Assembly: GCA_964023275.1 (NCBI GenBank) | Contig: OZ029916.1 | Coordinates: 24,442,953-24,506,952 of the forward strand | DNA length: 64,000 nt | Source: Norana najaformis | Taxonomy: Eukaryota; Annelida; Clitellata; Crassiclitellata; Hormogastridae | Reading direction: 5' to 3' | Shown: in pieces, positions 22,113-44,186 of the stretch | Layout of the letters: every line of letters begins with the position of its first letter | Numbering within the stretch: position 1 is the first letter of the stretch | Translations under genes and position numbers: made by a program | The notes under the pieces: generated by a model | Databases searched by the model: none | What the model was told of the DNA's origin: nothing | What the model saw: only the letters and a program-made list of their open reading frames with translations

Positions 22113-23319
22113 CCAACAAGTAGAATAAGACCTTCGGTAAACAAGCGCTTGCTAGTTGTCCTTTGTTGCGCCCACATTCTTTAATTCTATAGGAACGAAG
22201 GAATCGTGCTCGAAATGAGTTTTGAAACGCAACCTGCGTGCAGCAGAATAAAACCTAATTCTAACGGCATGCAACAGACAAACAATGTTAAACTTGGTGA
22301 TGAGCTATTAAATGTGGTGTTTGCCCCAATCTGGGATGGGGAGGGAGGGAAATCGGCCTAGGTCTCAACCTCAGTGGTGTCTACAGTTAGGCTATATGCG
22401 CCCTCATGTTTTAAATATAAAAATTAATAGATTTATAATTATGTCAATAAGTTACAGAGGCCTCAAATTATGGAAACATCTTAAAGTCTCCCGATCCATG
22501 CAAAGGTCTGAATGTGTCGTTCAGATGAAGGCGTATACTATAGGCCTACCAATGGTTGTTTTGAGCTGAAGCCAGCTGAGTCTCTTGAAAATTACTCTTA
22601 TAGACCTCGGAGGTGGATTAGGTGAAGAGTAACGTGGAATATTCAAGTTCGAAGCTTTTCTTATATAGTCACTGTGTGGAGGTCTTGAGCAAGTTCTTTG
22701 CGCCGTCGATTGATGCAACTTTATTATATAATAGCGTCATAAAAATATAGGAATAAAATTACTACATACTACTAATAATTATATGCTAAATGTTAAATAG
22801 ATTTGACTAGTTTACAATTTTTCAAACGAAATTTATTATTATGCAAATCAATTAAGACCTAATTGACGATGTCATTAGGCTACTAATAGCTAGTTAATAA
22901 AAATAATTGCGAATACATACATCCGAGTAATTATGTCTAAGAGTTAGAACTAAGTATCCTAAAGTGAGTCAACTAATTATAAATACATCTTAAGTAGATT
23001 CCAAAGTCATCCAATTAGCTGCCATTTAATCGTTTTAGAGTTAGTAGACTCATCATTATGCATGAAAGTTTGAATGCATGCAGCTATAGGTTTAGGCTGC
23101 ACAGTTAACTTGTTTATTCATTCACTTCGGCCGTAAGTATACACACTTAAGTCCTTCATAACGAAAACACTGTACACACGAACACAACAGAGTTGGACAA
23201 TCTCTGCCAGTTAAATATTTGGTCAAAGCCTTCGTTCCGATAATTATCTACGCACTTTTATAATTATGTAGCCTACATAAAACTGTAAATGTAGGCCACA
23301 TAAGCTATAAATGTAACTG
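22113..23319. other. AT-rich intergenic, no gene seen
   Basis: No protein-like frame. It contains one exact TAGGCCTA (22541) and otherwise unique AT-rich sequence. Confidence 0.5.
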
Positions 23320-23395
23320 CAAATGTACAAGCTTTTCTATAGCGACCATATGACCTAGACCCTGCTCTTTTTTCAATGAATTAGGCCTAAGATTG
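23320..23395 (+). repeat. R1 repeat family, partial copy 4
   Basis: AAATGTACAAGCTTTTCTAT, AGCGACCATATGACCTAGAC, CCTGCTCTTTTTTCAATGAA, then divergence. It has only the left half of the unit. Confidence 0.55.
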
Positions 23396-24287
23396 GAATT
23401 ATCGTCTTTTCGCCTCCTGTTATCTGCAGAGAGAAGTTGATGTTTAAGTCGAACCATTCATTTGAAGGCTATAACTTCCTATTTCTGCTGCTAATTTTCT
23501 ATTTCTGCTGCTAATTTCCTATCTTATGATGCGCGATAATAAAAGCTAAAACCCACTTCATGCAGACCTACTGTACATTCACGAGAGGTTGAGGGCTGTC
23601 ATGGAATAAATATTTTCTGCCTGTCCTTCTCGTGCCTCATTAACGAATCGAGGAACTAGTCAATTCTATTCTAGGTTCTTTGTCCATGGCGTTCCACACC
23701 TCGATCCTGACTTAGACTCGGGGAGAATTTCAACTATACACCTGGTGCGGGTGCATTACTCTATGTACGCCCCTTTTATACTGTATGTATCTGACTATTT
23801 ATACAGCGCCTTTTAAGTATCTCTGAAAAGCCGTCTTTTCCATCCAGGTCTTATCCTCAGTCATTCTACGATCAAGGCTACGTCCGTCGTCTGCAGCGGT
23901 ATGCAACCCGCGTTGTAAGAAATGACCACCTTCGATTACTCCTTACAGGTTACGACAACATATTCACTTAATGCGGATCTATACACACGCCATACCATAG
24001 TCAGCTACTCGCCTTCAAAAAATATCAAGTGATGGCAGATTCATATGCGCTCAATAAGCAGACAGACGGACGGACGGACGGACACACAGACAGATATACA
24101 GACACAGAGACATACACAATGGTGGATAGATAAGTAGATACCTTTGTTAATCAGTAGGAAGGTAGGAGGGCAGTTAAGTAGAGAAATAGTCATTTGAAAG
24201 CTTGTAGACCAAACGCTTGCAATACCCGAGTGTGCAGTGTTACTTGATGATTTACACCTGTTCCTTATTCCGCCTGTATACTTCGTC

Positions 24288-33686
<9,399 letters not shown>

Positions 33687-34495
33687 TGTTGCTGTCTGCA
33701 ACCGTCTCTGTAGGTCTAGGTGTCTCTGTCCCTCTCAGCTGAGGGTTTACTCAGAATCTTTGGTCGTTGAAAGCAGTCGTATGACATCTACTTTATTTAT
33801 TGTTCGTCTGGCCTTAGTTTTCTATCTAAATTGTTACATATGCTACTACAGTCTCAGGCAAAAACGGCAATGTCCGTAGTTCCAACAAAACTCTTCTTTT
33901 TTGTACCGTATACGGATGCAGTTTTTACTACTACGGCGAGTCATATAACGGGACGAAGGATTGCTCTTGCTCTGCTCTTCGCTCTTTGCCGATGTAGGTA
34001 AAAAGCAGTTGAGCTGCCGATTCTTTAGTGAACAATATTTCTCGACTTCGTCACTGTTTATAGGCCTACGCAACACTATAGGCCTCTTTGCTCATATACA
34101 TAATACAGGATACACTAGTCATGCAGTCTTCGTCACTGGAGCATGACGAACATGATCCTGCCTAGGCATAAGCAGACAAAATAGCAATACGCTACGGCTG
34201 CATATGAGGGCCAAAGCATTGGATAGGGCCGACTACTCACGCTTCTTTTCGGTTCGGCTACTTTGTAAATAAGGATAACGCCCCACTCTTATGCCTTGCG
34301 GTCTCGTATACATTCCATGGTAAGGACAGCTTTCATTGGTGCGAGCACAGACATATATGAATAGGAGTTATTATAGGCCTATATGGCAGCCCAGGATTAT
34401 TTTTTCTTGCGTTGTTTTGTATAGAGTTAGTGACGACTATTTGATACATCAGCAGTCAGCAAGGCTTTGGATGCGGAACTCAGCTCAGCTGCAAG
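33687..34495. other. 5' flank of the receptor gene, no gene seen
   Basis: No clear TATA box was found near the expected start. Three exact or one-off TAGGCCTA words lie at 34061, 34078 and 34374. Confidence 0.4.
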
Positions 34496-34500
34496 TCATA

Positions 34501-34710
34501 GACGATTGTAGGGCACGGTAGCCGATTGCATAGAGCGCTCCGCTTGCAACACGGAGAGCAAGGGTTCGAAGACGATTGTAGGGCACGGTAGCCGATTGCA
34601 TAGAGCGCTCCGCTTGCAACACGGAGAGCAAGGGTTCGAAGACGATTGTAGGGCACGGTAGCCGATTGCATAGAGCGCTCCGCTTGCAACACGGAGAGCA
34701 CAGGTTCGAA
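34501..34710 (+). repeat. Three exact 70-bp tandem tRNA-like units
   Basis: Units at 34501, 34571 and 34641, identical except for one change near the end of the third. Each contains GTAGCCGATTGCATAGAGCG (A-box/D-arm-like), the stem-loop CTCCG...CGGAG with CTTGCAACA between the arms (anticodon-arm-like), and GGGTTCGAA (B-box/T-loop). The acceptor and T stems do not pair, so these are not functional tRNAs. They look like the head of a tRNA-derived SINE amplified in tandem. Cys/Leu-rich open frames on the minus strand are side effects. Confidence 0.85.
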
Positions 34711-36889
34711 GAAAGTCCTTCACTCATTATTGTTCAGCGTCATCGGTTGATGCTTAGTCATTAGATGGTGGCGCTTATTAAATACAGAAATAAGAAATAA
34801 ATTTAAAAACATATCAGCCTTATTGCTATTAGATAATGCCGTCAGCACTTCTAGCCTAGGTGAACCGATCCAGTATTAAGCAGCTTAATCCTTTCTTGTT
34901 GTACCTGTAGCTTCATTTATATTTCTTGCTCTTCTTGTTCTCATGAGTGCATAATATGTCTAATAACAGAGTAACTTATTATTTTACTAGAGATGAAACG
35001 TTTACTGCAACTGGTCAACATATTGTTCTCAATTTTGCTTAAGCAATTACATAGAAGCTAATGCGTTTTATAGATTTAAAAAGGAGTTGCAGACACGGAG
35101 TATGGGGCAAAGTTTTTGCTATATGTTAGGGTTCGTTTTAATCAGTGTTTAGTTGAAATTAGTAGATTTAGGTCTTGGCATACACTTGATTTAAATAAAC
35201 CAAATCATGCTATTTTAGCTGCTTTGTTATGGTTATCTTCAGCACAAACAGCCAATGAACTGGCTCTGAACTTCCAGTCAACTTTAACTCAGTGGCATAT
35301 CAAGGGCCTTCTGCACCCTGGAACAAGACGCAAAGTTTGCGCCTCCTTGTCCCAAGTCTAAGCAAATTCTCGAATGGGGAAACAAAACAAAGCCAAAGCT
35401 TGACATGATTTACTGTAATTTACGTTTCTTGCATGCATCATATTCTTGTCTATATAACAAAGATAACTTTTTCACATAACATCGTAAACGCACTGTCCTC
35501 GTTATTAATTATATCTGAGATGCAATGGATGACGTGGGAGGTATGGGCAAGAGGGCGTCTTGGGAGTTTGGTCGTTGGTGGGCGAGTGGAGGGCTGTGGG
35601 TTTTTTGCGTTGAATCTATGTTTGTTTATTTGTGAATTTTGGGTTGGTCGCTAGTAAATACTGTGAGATTTCTTCAGCAGTTAAATAAAAGCAAGCTCTC
35701 TCCATATAATATTGTTAAGCATGGTTTGGAGTTGTCTGCCAGCGCTCTTTCTGCAGACCAGACCGTGGAGTCCGCTGGCATCGACTCTTTCGCCACAATG
35801 ACACGAATGTGGCTCGCACAGTATGGCTGCAAGTCGCATTCCAACTGCGATCGGTATCGCCTCATCAGAAAGACGGAGTCCCAACACTATTGCTGTAGAA
35901 GCCAGCTTTCAATCTCCAGAGTGTGGTGCCTGAGAGGCCAAGAGATGAACACAGTCTGTGGGTTGTTCGCAGATTCATGGAAGCTCGCCAGCGACTGCCC
36001 CATTCCCTTGTCGATGAGCTGCTAATCCTCTTGGTGGTTCTGCGCACGTGAAGATTATCGATGTATTGAGCGCGGTATTCACTAGCTCGCAGCTCGTCTG
36101 AGGTTTCAGCTGGTTCTGGTGGCATGTGTGCCTGAAGTTCGCTTGTGCTCGCAGCAGAGGCCAAGAAGGCAGAAAATGTTTGCATAGAAGCACAATGAAT
36201 TCGAGGGGCCACCACTTTCACAAGAAGGGACGCATGGAGCCATTTCTCATCCGACAGGTCAACAATCAAAATATTCGATAATCCATTTCTTGGAAGAGAG
36301 TCAAATCTGCCTAGACTTATTATTATATAATAATTATTATACAGTTATATATAATTATTATCAGTAATTAAGAATTATTATATAATCATAATTATTATGT
36401 TGTTGTTGTTGCTGTTGCTGTTGTCGTCGTTGTTTTTATAATAAATGCACACTCATTTGGAGGTGGCCTGAGAGTGATTCTCGTTTGGCGCGATAAACAT
36501 ACCCCTTCTGTCTTGTGACCCGTGAATTGGAAGCGGTGGCTTTAATCGTTCTAATTTTGGTTGTGAGCTCTCGTGGCTGAACACCGGCATCTTTTGGCCT
36601 GTGAACGTGAGCGCTTAATTGGGAGCGCTAAATTGGAGGGGGGTTAATTGGGAGCGCTGAACTGGCAGTGCCCTGTTCCGTCAGCGGTAAAGTAAATGCT
36701 GCCCTTATCGTACTACTACAGTATTAGCATCTTTATATAGTTATAATACATATGTATGCTTACATTATGGTGCAATAATGTCTAGCGTAATTGTTATTTT
36801 GACGGAACATAATTATTATTACGTGATTCATCAACAGACTGCGGATCCATGGGGCAAATCTGGTAATGGCCCTCGATTCCAATTTCAAG
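34711..36889. other. Intergenic, no confident gene
   Basis: Open frames of 80-135 codons at 35,116, 35,639 and 35,865 do not match families I know and have mixed composition. An AT/TAA-rich block spans 36,320-36,400. Two copies of TTAATTGGGAGCGCT lie at about 36,615-36,655. Confidence 0.45.
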
Positions 36890-37015
36890 GTAAGCCATGT
36901 GCTTGATCCAAACTCAGGCCGAAATATGTGCAGCCGTGGCCCGTAGGCTGAAACGTGTTCGTGCTTTGAGCGAATTAACACTGCAAATAATCATAATTAT
37001 AACATATGAATGTAA
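36890..37015 (+). repeat. Short repeat shared with 20,495-20,590
   Basis: ATCCAAACTCAGGCCGAAAT, AACGTGTTCGTGCTTTGAGC and GAATTAACACTGCAAATAAT in the same order as the copy at 20.5 kb. Confidence 0.55.
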
Positions 37016-38799
37016 AACAAAAACGTATTTTATATAATTACATACAATAGGCTGCAAGTTTTCATCCAGTTCATTTGGAAGTAAGTGAGGTCACAAGTTG
37101 CATACTGAGTATCAGGTCATGTCATCAATATGCTAGTGTCACCTCTAGAAGACGTCGCTACATAGTGTAGAGGCTCTTATGTCGGCATTCCAGAGTGAAA
37201 ATCGCATGAACATGAGGCAAAATTGCAAGCGGCTGATGAGAATTTATCAGACGTGTTAATGAGCTCAGTGTGTCCTTGCACCCATACCATTGATCTTTAT
37301 AATCTAAGAATAATCATCTAATTCATTAAGAAAAGTAAATGTTCGGTATTAGAGCCTTTACTCTTCATAACATATACGTTGATGATATATCGACTACTTC
37401 TTCATTACTTCACTTAGTTATGTGTGTTGATGATATCTAAGTGTTCATGTCGTATTCTTTTGAAGTGTTAGTTAATAAATTAATGTCGTTTTAACAGTGA
37501 CAACGAAACAGTTAAGATCTACTAAACTGTTACTAAATCTTTGCGGAAACAAGCTACATATTGTTCTGCTCACAGAGCAAAGCTATTCCAGTTTGTAATT
37601 TGAACATTAAAATTAATAATAAAAGCATAATTCAGGTATTTTCCATGACATTTTTAGAAGTAGGCCTATACGTTGATGAATATTAACGTTGAATGAACAC
37701 ATAAATGTTACATCAAAAATTACCGAGAAATATTAGCATAATTTATCGTTTTCGTCATGTTCTACCCCAAAGAAATCTTTTGAGTCTATATTAGGTCTAC
37801 TTCTTAATTTACCAAATATATCTCGAACTGCTATCTTTTTTCGTTTTAAACTAAACTTGAAACTCCGTACTATATGTAACTCACCCTTCAGAACCAGAAC
37901 TCGATCGTTCTTTCTTAGTTTGGGAATATTACTTCTGAATGTGTACACAAATTACAAGTTGGTTCATTTTTATACGGACTCCAGAGTAATTTGTGGCCAA
38001 TAAATGTTAATCATATCTTGTTAAGTTTAGGGACACATGACCATCGCATGTGATCGCTGAACAAGTATCATAAAGGCACTAATCGGACTGAAATTAGACA
38101 ATTTTGTATTGTAGTCTGTGAATCGTTACTCTGGAATTTCATAAAATCCTATCTATTTGAAATACTTATTTAAGTTTACGATATAATTTTTCACGAGCAC
38201 CATTTCTCCCATGAATTTATGTACTACAGTTGGATACTTTATTTTATTTGATTTAGCAGAAAGATGCCAATCAAAGATGTAGGCCTAATTATGGCGACCT
38301 TGGTATTAGAACATTTTGTTCCTTTTGGGTTTACCCATTGGCACTAATGCACGTGACTGACTGGAACTGTGTTATGTATTATTGGTGATCAATAAAGGAT
38401 CTGAATCCGATTCGTTGCACCTGATGCTGCAAACACTGTACAATCCTGCGAATCAACAAGCTCTACATTGTATTTCCTACAGCTAATAGTTGGCTGCATA
38501 TACAAATTTGCCCGGCGTCTCGGCAATGTTCAACCTCCAAGTGCCAGTTTTAACCTCTGTCTGGAAACCTTCTGTCGTTTGCCCAGTTACTCTCCTTTTA
38601 AAGTCAAACGTTTAGTAGGAATTTTCAAGAGATGGGCCGTATAATTGTTATGAAAATCCTCTATGAAAGCTTAATAATATGTCGTTCCCAGACAGGGCTG
38701 GGGGCACAATCTCGTAAGAAAAAGATTGCAGATAGAATATCAGAAAGCAGAAGGGTAGGTAAAACACTTATTCCTAGAAGATTATGCTAAATTTATACC
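37016..38799. other. AT-rich intergenic, no gene seen
   Basis: No protein-like frame in about 1.8 kb. Two TAGGCCTA octamers, near 37,661 and 38,279. Confidence 0.5.
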
Positions 38800-38955
38800 T
38801 TTTCATTATCGATAGAAACTATTCAAAAATGATTTCTATGATTACATATGGAACTCTCTACCTCCTTATGTTCGTGACTCTCCTACTCAGGCTGTCTTTC
38901 GCTCTAACCTTAAAACTTACCTCTTCCAGTCTGCTTATGGTTCTTAATACTTCGC
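38800..38955 (+). mobile_element. LINE 3' coding end, second family
   Basis: The frame WNSLPPYVRDSPTQAVFRSN followed by LKTYLFQSAYGS before TAA is the typical C-terminal end of CR1/L2/Jockey-type LINEs (WNSLPxxxR...F+xxLKTYLF). It differs in sequence from the L2 copies elsewhere in the window. Confidence 0.75.
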
Positions 38956-39326
38956 ATAACCCGGCTTCAAGTGCAATTCTGAACTTTGTAAGGAGGGCAT
39001 AAATTTTAGTTGTATTGTATTCTACATTAAGAATTTAAAAGCAAGTCTATTTTGAGGCGATCTAATTGTTTTGCTAGAGTTTAGAAGTAATAAGTCAGGC
39101 ATCGGCCCTCAGATTTACAGTGTTCTGGATGGCGTAATTAGAAACTAAAAAATGCTTGTAATAGGGTACTCCGTGAGCAGTTCTATACAGTTTCGCTAGG
39201 AGGCACCAGTATACGAAGTGGTCTAAACAGTTCTGTTGTTGTAGTGATGTGGATGAGGTCCAAAAAACAGTGATTTGTTCAACGAGTGTATAAAAGTATG
39301 AAACTTGTCAGTTATACTGAAAACAA

Positions 39327-39456
39327 CATGCAGAATCCGCATTTAAAGGGATGCATCGATTTATATGGCACCATCTTCCTTTAAAATGAGGTCAAAGTAC
39401 ACAACTGCAAAATATAAACAAATGTGCATTTCAGGCATGATAATGGTCAAGAAGAT

Positions 39457-39490
<34 letters not shown>

Positions 39491-39760
39491 ATATCCAAGA
39501 ATACATGCTGAATCCAAAAGTAAAGCGATACAGCAATTTATGTGGCACCATCATTCTTTAAAATGAAGTCAAAATACAGAACTGCGAAATAGGAACAAAT
39601 TTGAATATCAGGCATGATACTGGTCACAGGAGAATATAGTTTGGTACATATATCCAAGAACACATGCTGAATCCAAAATTAAAGGGTGTGACAATTTATG
39701 TGGCGCCATCATCCTCAAAAATGAGGTCAAATTACACTACTGCAAAATAAAGAAAAAACA
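39327..39760 (+). repeat. Three imperfect tandem copies of a 160-177 bp unit
   Basis: CATGCTGAATCC-type starts at 39327, 39504 and 39663, each followed by TTTATRTGGCRCCATC, AAAATGARGTCAAA and, in the first two, CAGGCATGATAMTGGTCA. A TATA microsatellite has grown at the end of copy 1 (39,455-39,494). Confidence 0.85.
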
Positions 39761-40111
39761 AAAATATTGAAAGAATGTGCAGAATAAGAACTTGAAACAC
39801 TTAAACCTGCCCGCCGCCTTTAGTACTACCAGGCTTGGAACCGGCATAGCAACTATGTCTGTGGCAGATTTAAAGGTTTTTGTTTTTTACATATTACGAG
39901 TATGCGTGTGAGGGTAAGTAAATTACTTACTTGCTTACTTAGCTCTTGGTGGATTAAGCATAACAGCGATGACGCACATAATAATAAAGATATCACTTTG
40001 CAACTGTTGTTCCAATTACGTCATCACAACATAGATGACGTCTTATTTGGCCCTATTGTTTCGTGCCCTGAAAACGAAATTCATTTGGAAAATCGACTTG
40101 GAAGAGATGAG

Positions 40112-40433
40112 TTATTTCGAACAGAAAATCCTTGAAAATTATCGAACAGTAAGAAGCAGAATTCTGAAGTTCGATATGCGAACTGTTCTTGTTGAAGAGA
40201 AATCTACCAGAAATCGAATGAACGACATAAAATTGTCATTTCGAGAAGAAAATCCTTGAAAATCATCGAAAAAAGAAAGTAGAAGAAATTCAAATTCGAT
40301 GTGAAAACTGTTCCATTTGAAGGCACAACGCGACCAGGAATCCGATGATGGAAAAAGAATTTGTTCTTTCGAATAGATGATCGTTGATCAGACAGAAATC
40401 CGAAGTTAAGTGTAAGAACTGTTTAACTTGATA
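40112..40433 (+). repeat. Three imperfect tandem copies of an approx. 125-bp unit
   Basis: AAAATCCTTGAAAATYATCG, TTCGATRTGMRAACTGTTC and an ARAAATCYR word recur at about 40,125, 40,247 and (worn) 40,375. The third copy has lost its left part. Confidence 0.7.
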
Positions 40434-42040
40434 GCATAGATGATCAACAATTTAAATACTAACTGATCGCTAGATTTAAAATTTAATCAAATCTGGAAAC
40501 TCTTCTAGCGCCGTAAGTTATAATGCACAAGGCATCTATCGTTTTCCACATAAGCAAAATCGCACATACCATTGGAACCAGTTGAGATCTCGGAGTGTCC
40601 ATCGACTGAACGGGAATTGTAGGCGTTGGTGAGTTAGAGCGGTCAGACAACAAAAAGTAGGCTTACTAGCTCGTTTTAATTTATCCTAGTTTCGAATCAT
40701 CAGCAACGTTAAATATCCGACTTGAAACTCTAATTGCAAATGGCGATAGAGATTATCCTAGTCGTGAGCCTGATATGTGCAAGTCTAGTGTAGGTCCTCT
40801 ATTATTTAATAATTATACGGATTTAATTAAATGTCATCCTTGATGACGAAGATTCCTTTGAGATGAGTTGCTAATACCGTGGTGCCTCGCTGCCTATCTT
40901 TCTCTGGTCTCTGATTGTCTATGTTTGTGTTTGTGTGTTAGTCGTAGGACCCCATGGTGCCTCTGGCGTGGCGTAAAGCCCCGTAAACCCTAGTCGTAGA
41001 TTTTGTGTTGCGTTTTTGTCGTCTTGTGCCCGGGGGAGACTCGAGGAAGGAGATCCGAAGGACAGATGGCGAACTCTTGGGAAGCGGAGGCAAGAGCTGG
41101 AAGACTGCCACCGAATAGCAACAACAAATTAAATCGGACAACATGTTGCGTTGTATTATTCCTAATACAACTTAACTGAGTAATATCAACGTTTTAAAGA
41201 AACTTTTCAATATATAGATTCTTGAATAAAGTGAAAATGTATACTCACTTAAACAATCAACGAGCTAATTATTATAGTCTAGACACATTAGACTGATGAG
41301 TCCTGATTGCATGTGGACATATATCTTTAATTGCGAAGATAGACAATACAGTAGGCTACTAGTAGGCTGAACACCAAGATTATTGCCTAATCCATTTTAT
41401 AAGAACAAAAAGAATCATAAAATCATGTTCGGTTCTTTTGTCGCCTTATTTTTCTAATTGGCCTAATTTCAAACTGATCTGCGAATTTCACCTAATATAT
41501 TAATTAAAACATCTAATTAGGCCTAACAGTTGCTTAAAATCTGCCATTTGGCAACTGCAGCTAATGTTGGTATACAATGTCTTGGGATCGATGGGGGACG
41601 CCAAAATATATACTTTGCCTGGAGCATCACTGAGGTCAAGGCCGACCCTGCTCCCACACCTATTAGTCGAGAAACGTTTGGCGCTTCGCCATAAACTCGG
41701 GCAGTATAAGTGAATTTGCAAATTTGCATTCCTGGGAAACTCCATGGCAGGGTGCCTAAAATACCTGCCATTCAATGGTGATGGCTGATGCCGATCATGT
41801 TTTCTCTCGAGGGGTATGTACGTTCCTGATACGAGTCACGAAGCTTCCTAATAAATAACAGACGACATTGTGTTTGAAAATTCACAGATTCTTGTCGCTG
41901 AAGAAGTGAAAAATTCCTTCCTTACAAGTTGATGGGTTGACAATTATATTACTTACTTTAACGGGAAATACCGGACTTCGAACCCGCCTCAAATGCGTTG
42001 TTTACTATATGACTGGTTCATTAGGCCTATTTAGCGTAGG
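40434..42040. other. Intergenic, no gene seen
   Basis: Open frames near 40,940 and 41,500 on the minus strand are unrecognised. One TAGCGCC word near 40,506. TAGGCCTA at about 41,519 and two near 42,025-42,045. Confidence 0.45.
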
Positions 42041-42044
42041 CCTA

Positions 42045-42175
42045 ATCGTAATCTCGTAATCTCCCGCAAAAGCTAATTCACAGGCGCTTAGTCAAAAACA
42101 AACTCGCTTAGGAAAGTTTGATCAGTTTCGGTTCCAAGTCCAGACCCAAAGGTAATAAAGGTAGACAGACAGACA
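42045..42175 (-). mobile_element. L2-type LINE 3' UTR fragment
   Basis: On the minus strand the words GGTTCCAAGTCC-like, GACTAAGCGCCTGTGAATTA and the terminal TACGAGATTACGATTA tail match the 3' ends at 12.2 and 63.0 kb. An AGAC repeat lies at its 5' side. Confidence 0.65.
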
Positions 42176-42484
42176 ACTAGGGCCGATGGTGTGTCACTGC
42201 CCTACCATTTTATTTTCTTTGGCACATTTTGTGAACACTGCGAATCTGTGCTGCTCTGCTGACCCAACAGCTTAAGGAATGTCTAACTTGAAAGGTTTGA
42301 TTGCTTTGCTTGTGTGCACAGCGTGCAGGCCTACCTGTAACTGGCTGGATACCGGTTACGCCAGGATGTTGATCGAAATCGATTTCAGTCTGTGTTCAAT
42401 TCGTTCTAATGCAAATCTGAAGTCGTTGCTCCTTTAAACGCACGGCTGTAGCAGCATTAGTCCTCAGACTTACTTTATCTATCT

Positions 42485-42550
42485 TGCATGCATAACACAG
42501 AGAAACGTCAAGTATCTAAATATTTGACGTTTCTCTGTGTTGTGCATGCA
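42485..42550 (+). other. Near-perfect 31-bp inverted repeat (hairpin) with 4-nt loop
   Basis: Positions 42485-42515 and 42520-42550 pair completely, with two G-T wobbles as the only non-Watson-Crick pairs and CTAA as loop. The arm begins TGCATGCATAACACAGAG and continues AAACGTCAA. No flanking coding sequence. It could be a small-RNA hairpin, a palindromic transposon relic or the product of a replication-template switch. Confidence 0.95.
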
Positions 42551-43215
42551 TGGTGAAGGTTGGCATATTTGCCTGGTGAGGTTTTGTGCGTTCAGTTTTA
42601 GGCCTGTTAATGGAAGGCCTATAGTAATTTCATGCATTTTATCTGTACGCCAGATTTGATCGCAGTTATGATTTTGATGATTTTTGACTACGGTGTCACT
42701 AAAAGAGACCATCGTCTGATGCCTTGTACAATATGATAACGGCATTATAAAAAGTCAGTAAATTAGATTAGATTACTTTTCATTAAATTAGATTACATTT
42801 CTGTAACTTATCAATTATGTTTAGGTGTTTGATCCACCGTGTTGACGCTGGTACGTGTCTTACAACTTGTAAAGCGTGTTGAATTTAGGCTTCTCATAAT
42901 TATGACCTCTAAAGCACTGACGCTTTTGCCGGAAATGACAAGGGGAATGATTAGAAGTATAAGTTACGCTATTCCAGTAGGAAACCTAACTGAATCATTT
43001 CGTTTTTCGACTGGCTCGGTGGTTCGGTTCTTCTGTATCAGTTGGTAATCATATTAAATCCATCTCTTAAATCATCGTATGTTTACTGTCTCGATATCCA
43101 TTATTTCATGCTGCCATTTACTAAACACAACAGCTTAAGAAACATCGCACCAGAGTTCCCACATTAACAGAACTATCCCTCTGATCCAGTGCATATAGGC
43201 CTATATACATATATA
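42551..43215. other. Intergenic, no gene seen
   Basis: AT-rich sequence. No protein-like frame. Confidence 0.5.
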
Positions 43216-43217
43216 TA

Positions 43218-43432
43218 CATCATCATCATCATTATTATTTGCGTTATCGTTGTCGATGATGATGATGATGACGATGATGATGACTGTCGCGAGCTAGTAG
43301 CTCGGAAGCAAGTCTTCAATAAATTTTATAACTTTCTTCTCTCGTGTCTTTGCAACGGTCTTTTCATACAGCCATAACTTCGACTTCTAGACTGTCATCC
43401 TGCATCATATATAATTATATTACGTAAGTATA
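43218..43432 (+). repeat. Direct repeat, copy A (CATCAT/GATGAT head)
   Basis: ATCATC and GATGAT blocks, then GACTGTCGCGAGCTAGTAGC, AAGCAAGTCTT, TTTGCAACGGTCTTTTCATA, CAGCCAT and TTCGACTTCTAGACTGTCAT. The same order recurs about 970 bases downstream. The unit is non-coding. Confidence 0.85.
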
Positions 43433-44186
43433 TATACGAATATATAGTAACCATAAAGATATATACTATTTGGAGGTGTCGCTTATCGCTCAACATCCAT
43501 TACTGCATGATGTTATTGCAGTCATATAAATATCATTTGCAATCACGCGTTTGACTTACGGCAAGCTACTCGACTGTCACTTAATCTCTTCAATGGGATT
43601 TCGGAGAAACATAGCCTACAGGCCTAACGGTGACTTAGATTGCTGCCAATTTTATATGACATATATTTTATTAATTTTAAAAAATACGCTGATCTGGTTT
43701 GCAAACGCTTTGAACGCATAAGCTTTTCTAGTTATAATAATTTGGCGCATTTGAACATGCTGCATCGATCGCTATAGACAGTCAGCTTGTTTCGTTACTT
43801 TTCGAGAACACCCCGATGGATCAGGCTACCCCCAGAAGAGGGTAAGGGTTGTGTGCTGTGCAGCATGACAGCCTCTGCTCTTGACAATATATGTGATAAA
43901 GAAACCCCACTCGACGAAGTGTCTCCCTCTTCACATCAACGCCAAAACAACGCCCTGCTTTTTACACATGAACTCTGTTTAGCACATAGTTCATAATTTT
44001 TGCAAAACAGATTATTATTATTGTCATAATATTCTTGTATTCATATATTTTCATATTATTAAGCTATAAACTGTCCTGCAGCAATGGATATATTATTACT
44101 TTTTTGTATATTAGTATATTCATAATAATAATAATAATAACAATAATAATGATCGTTATGATTATTATGATCATCATCTTCATCGT
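43433..44186. other. Spacer between direct repeats, no gene seen
   Basis: AT-rich spacer with a TATA-rich stretch near 43,420-43,460 and a TAATAA microsatellite near 44,120. Confidence 0.5.

Noticed and set aside
21917-22184. His/Thr-rich and Val/Cys-rich frames
   Set aside because: CA microsatellite artefacts.
34501-34710. Functional tRNA genes or a CRISPR-like array
   Set aside because: Stems do not pair for tRNA, and three directly adjacent units without spacers are not a CRISPR; the genome is animal.
34480-34727. Three overlapping Cys/Leu-rich minus-strand frames
   Set aside because: A 70-bp period is not a multiple of three, so each frame rotates through the tRNA-like tandem units; this is not a protein.
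35116-36269. Frames of 80-135 codons on both strands
   Set aside because: I tried to match them to LINE, hAT and Gypsy motifs without success; no splice context or domain supports a gene.
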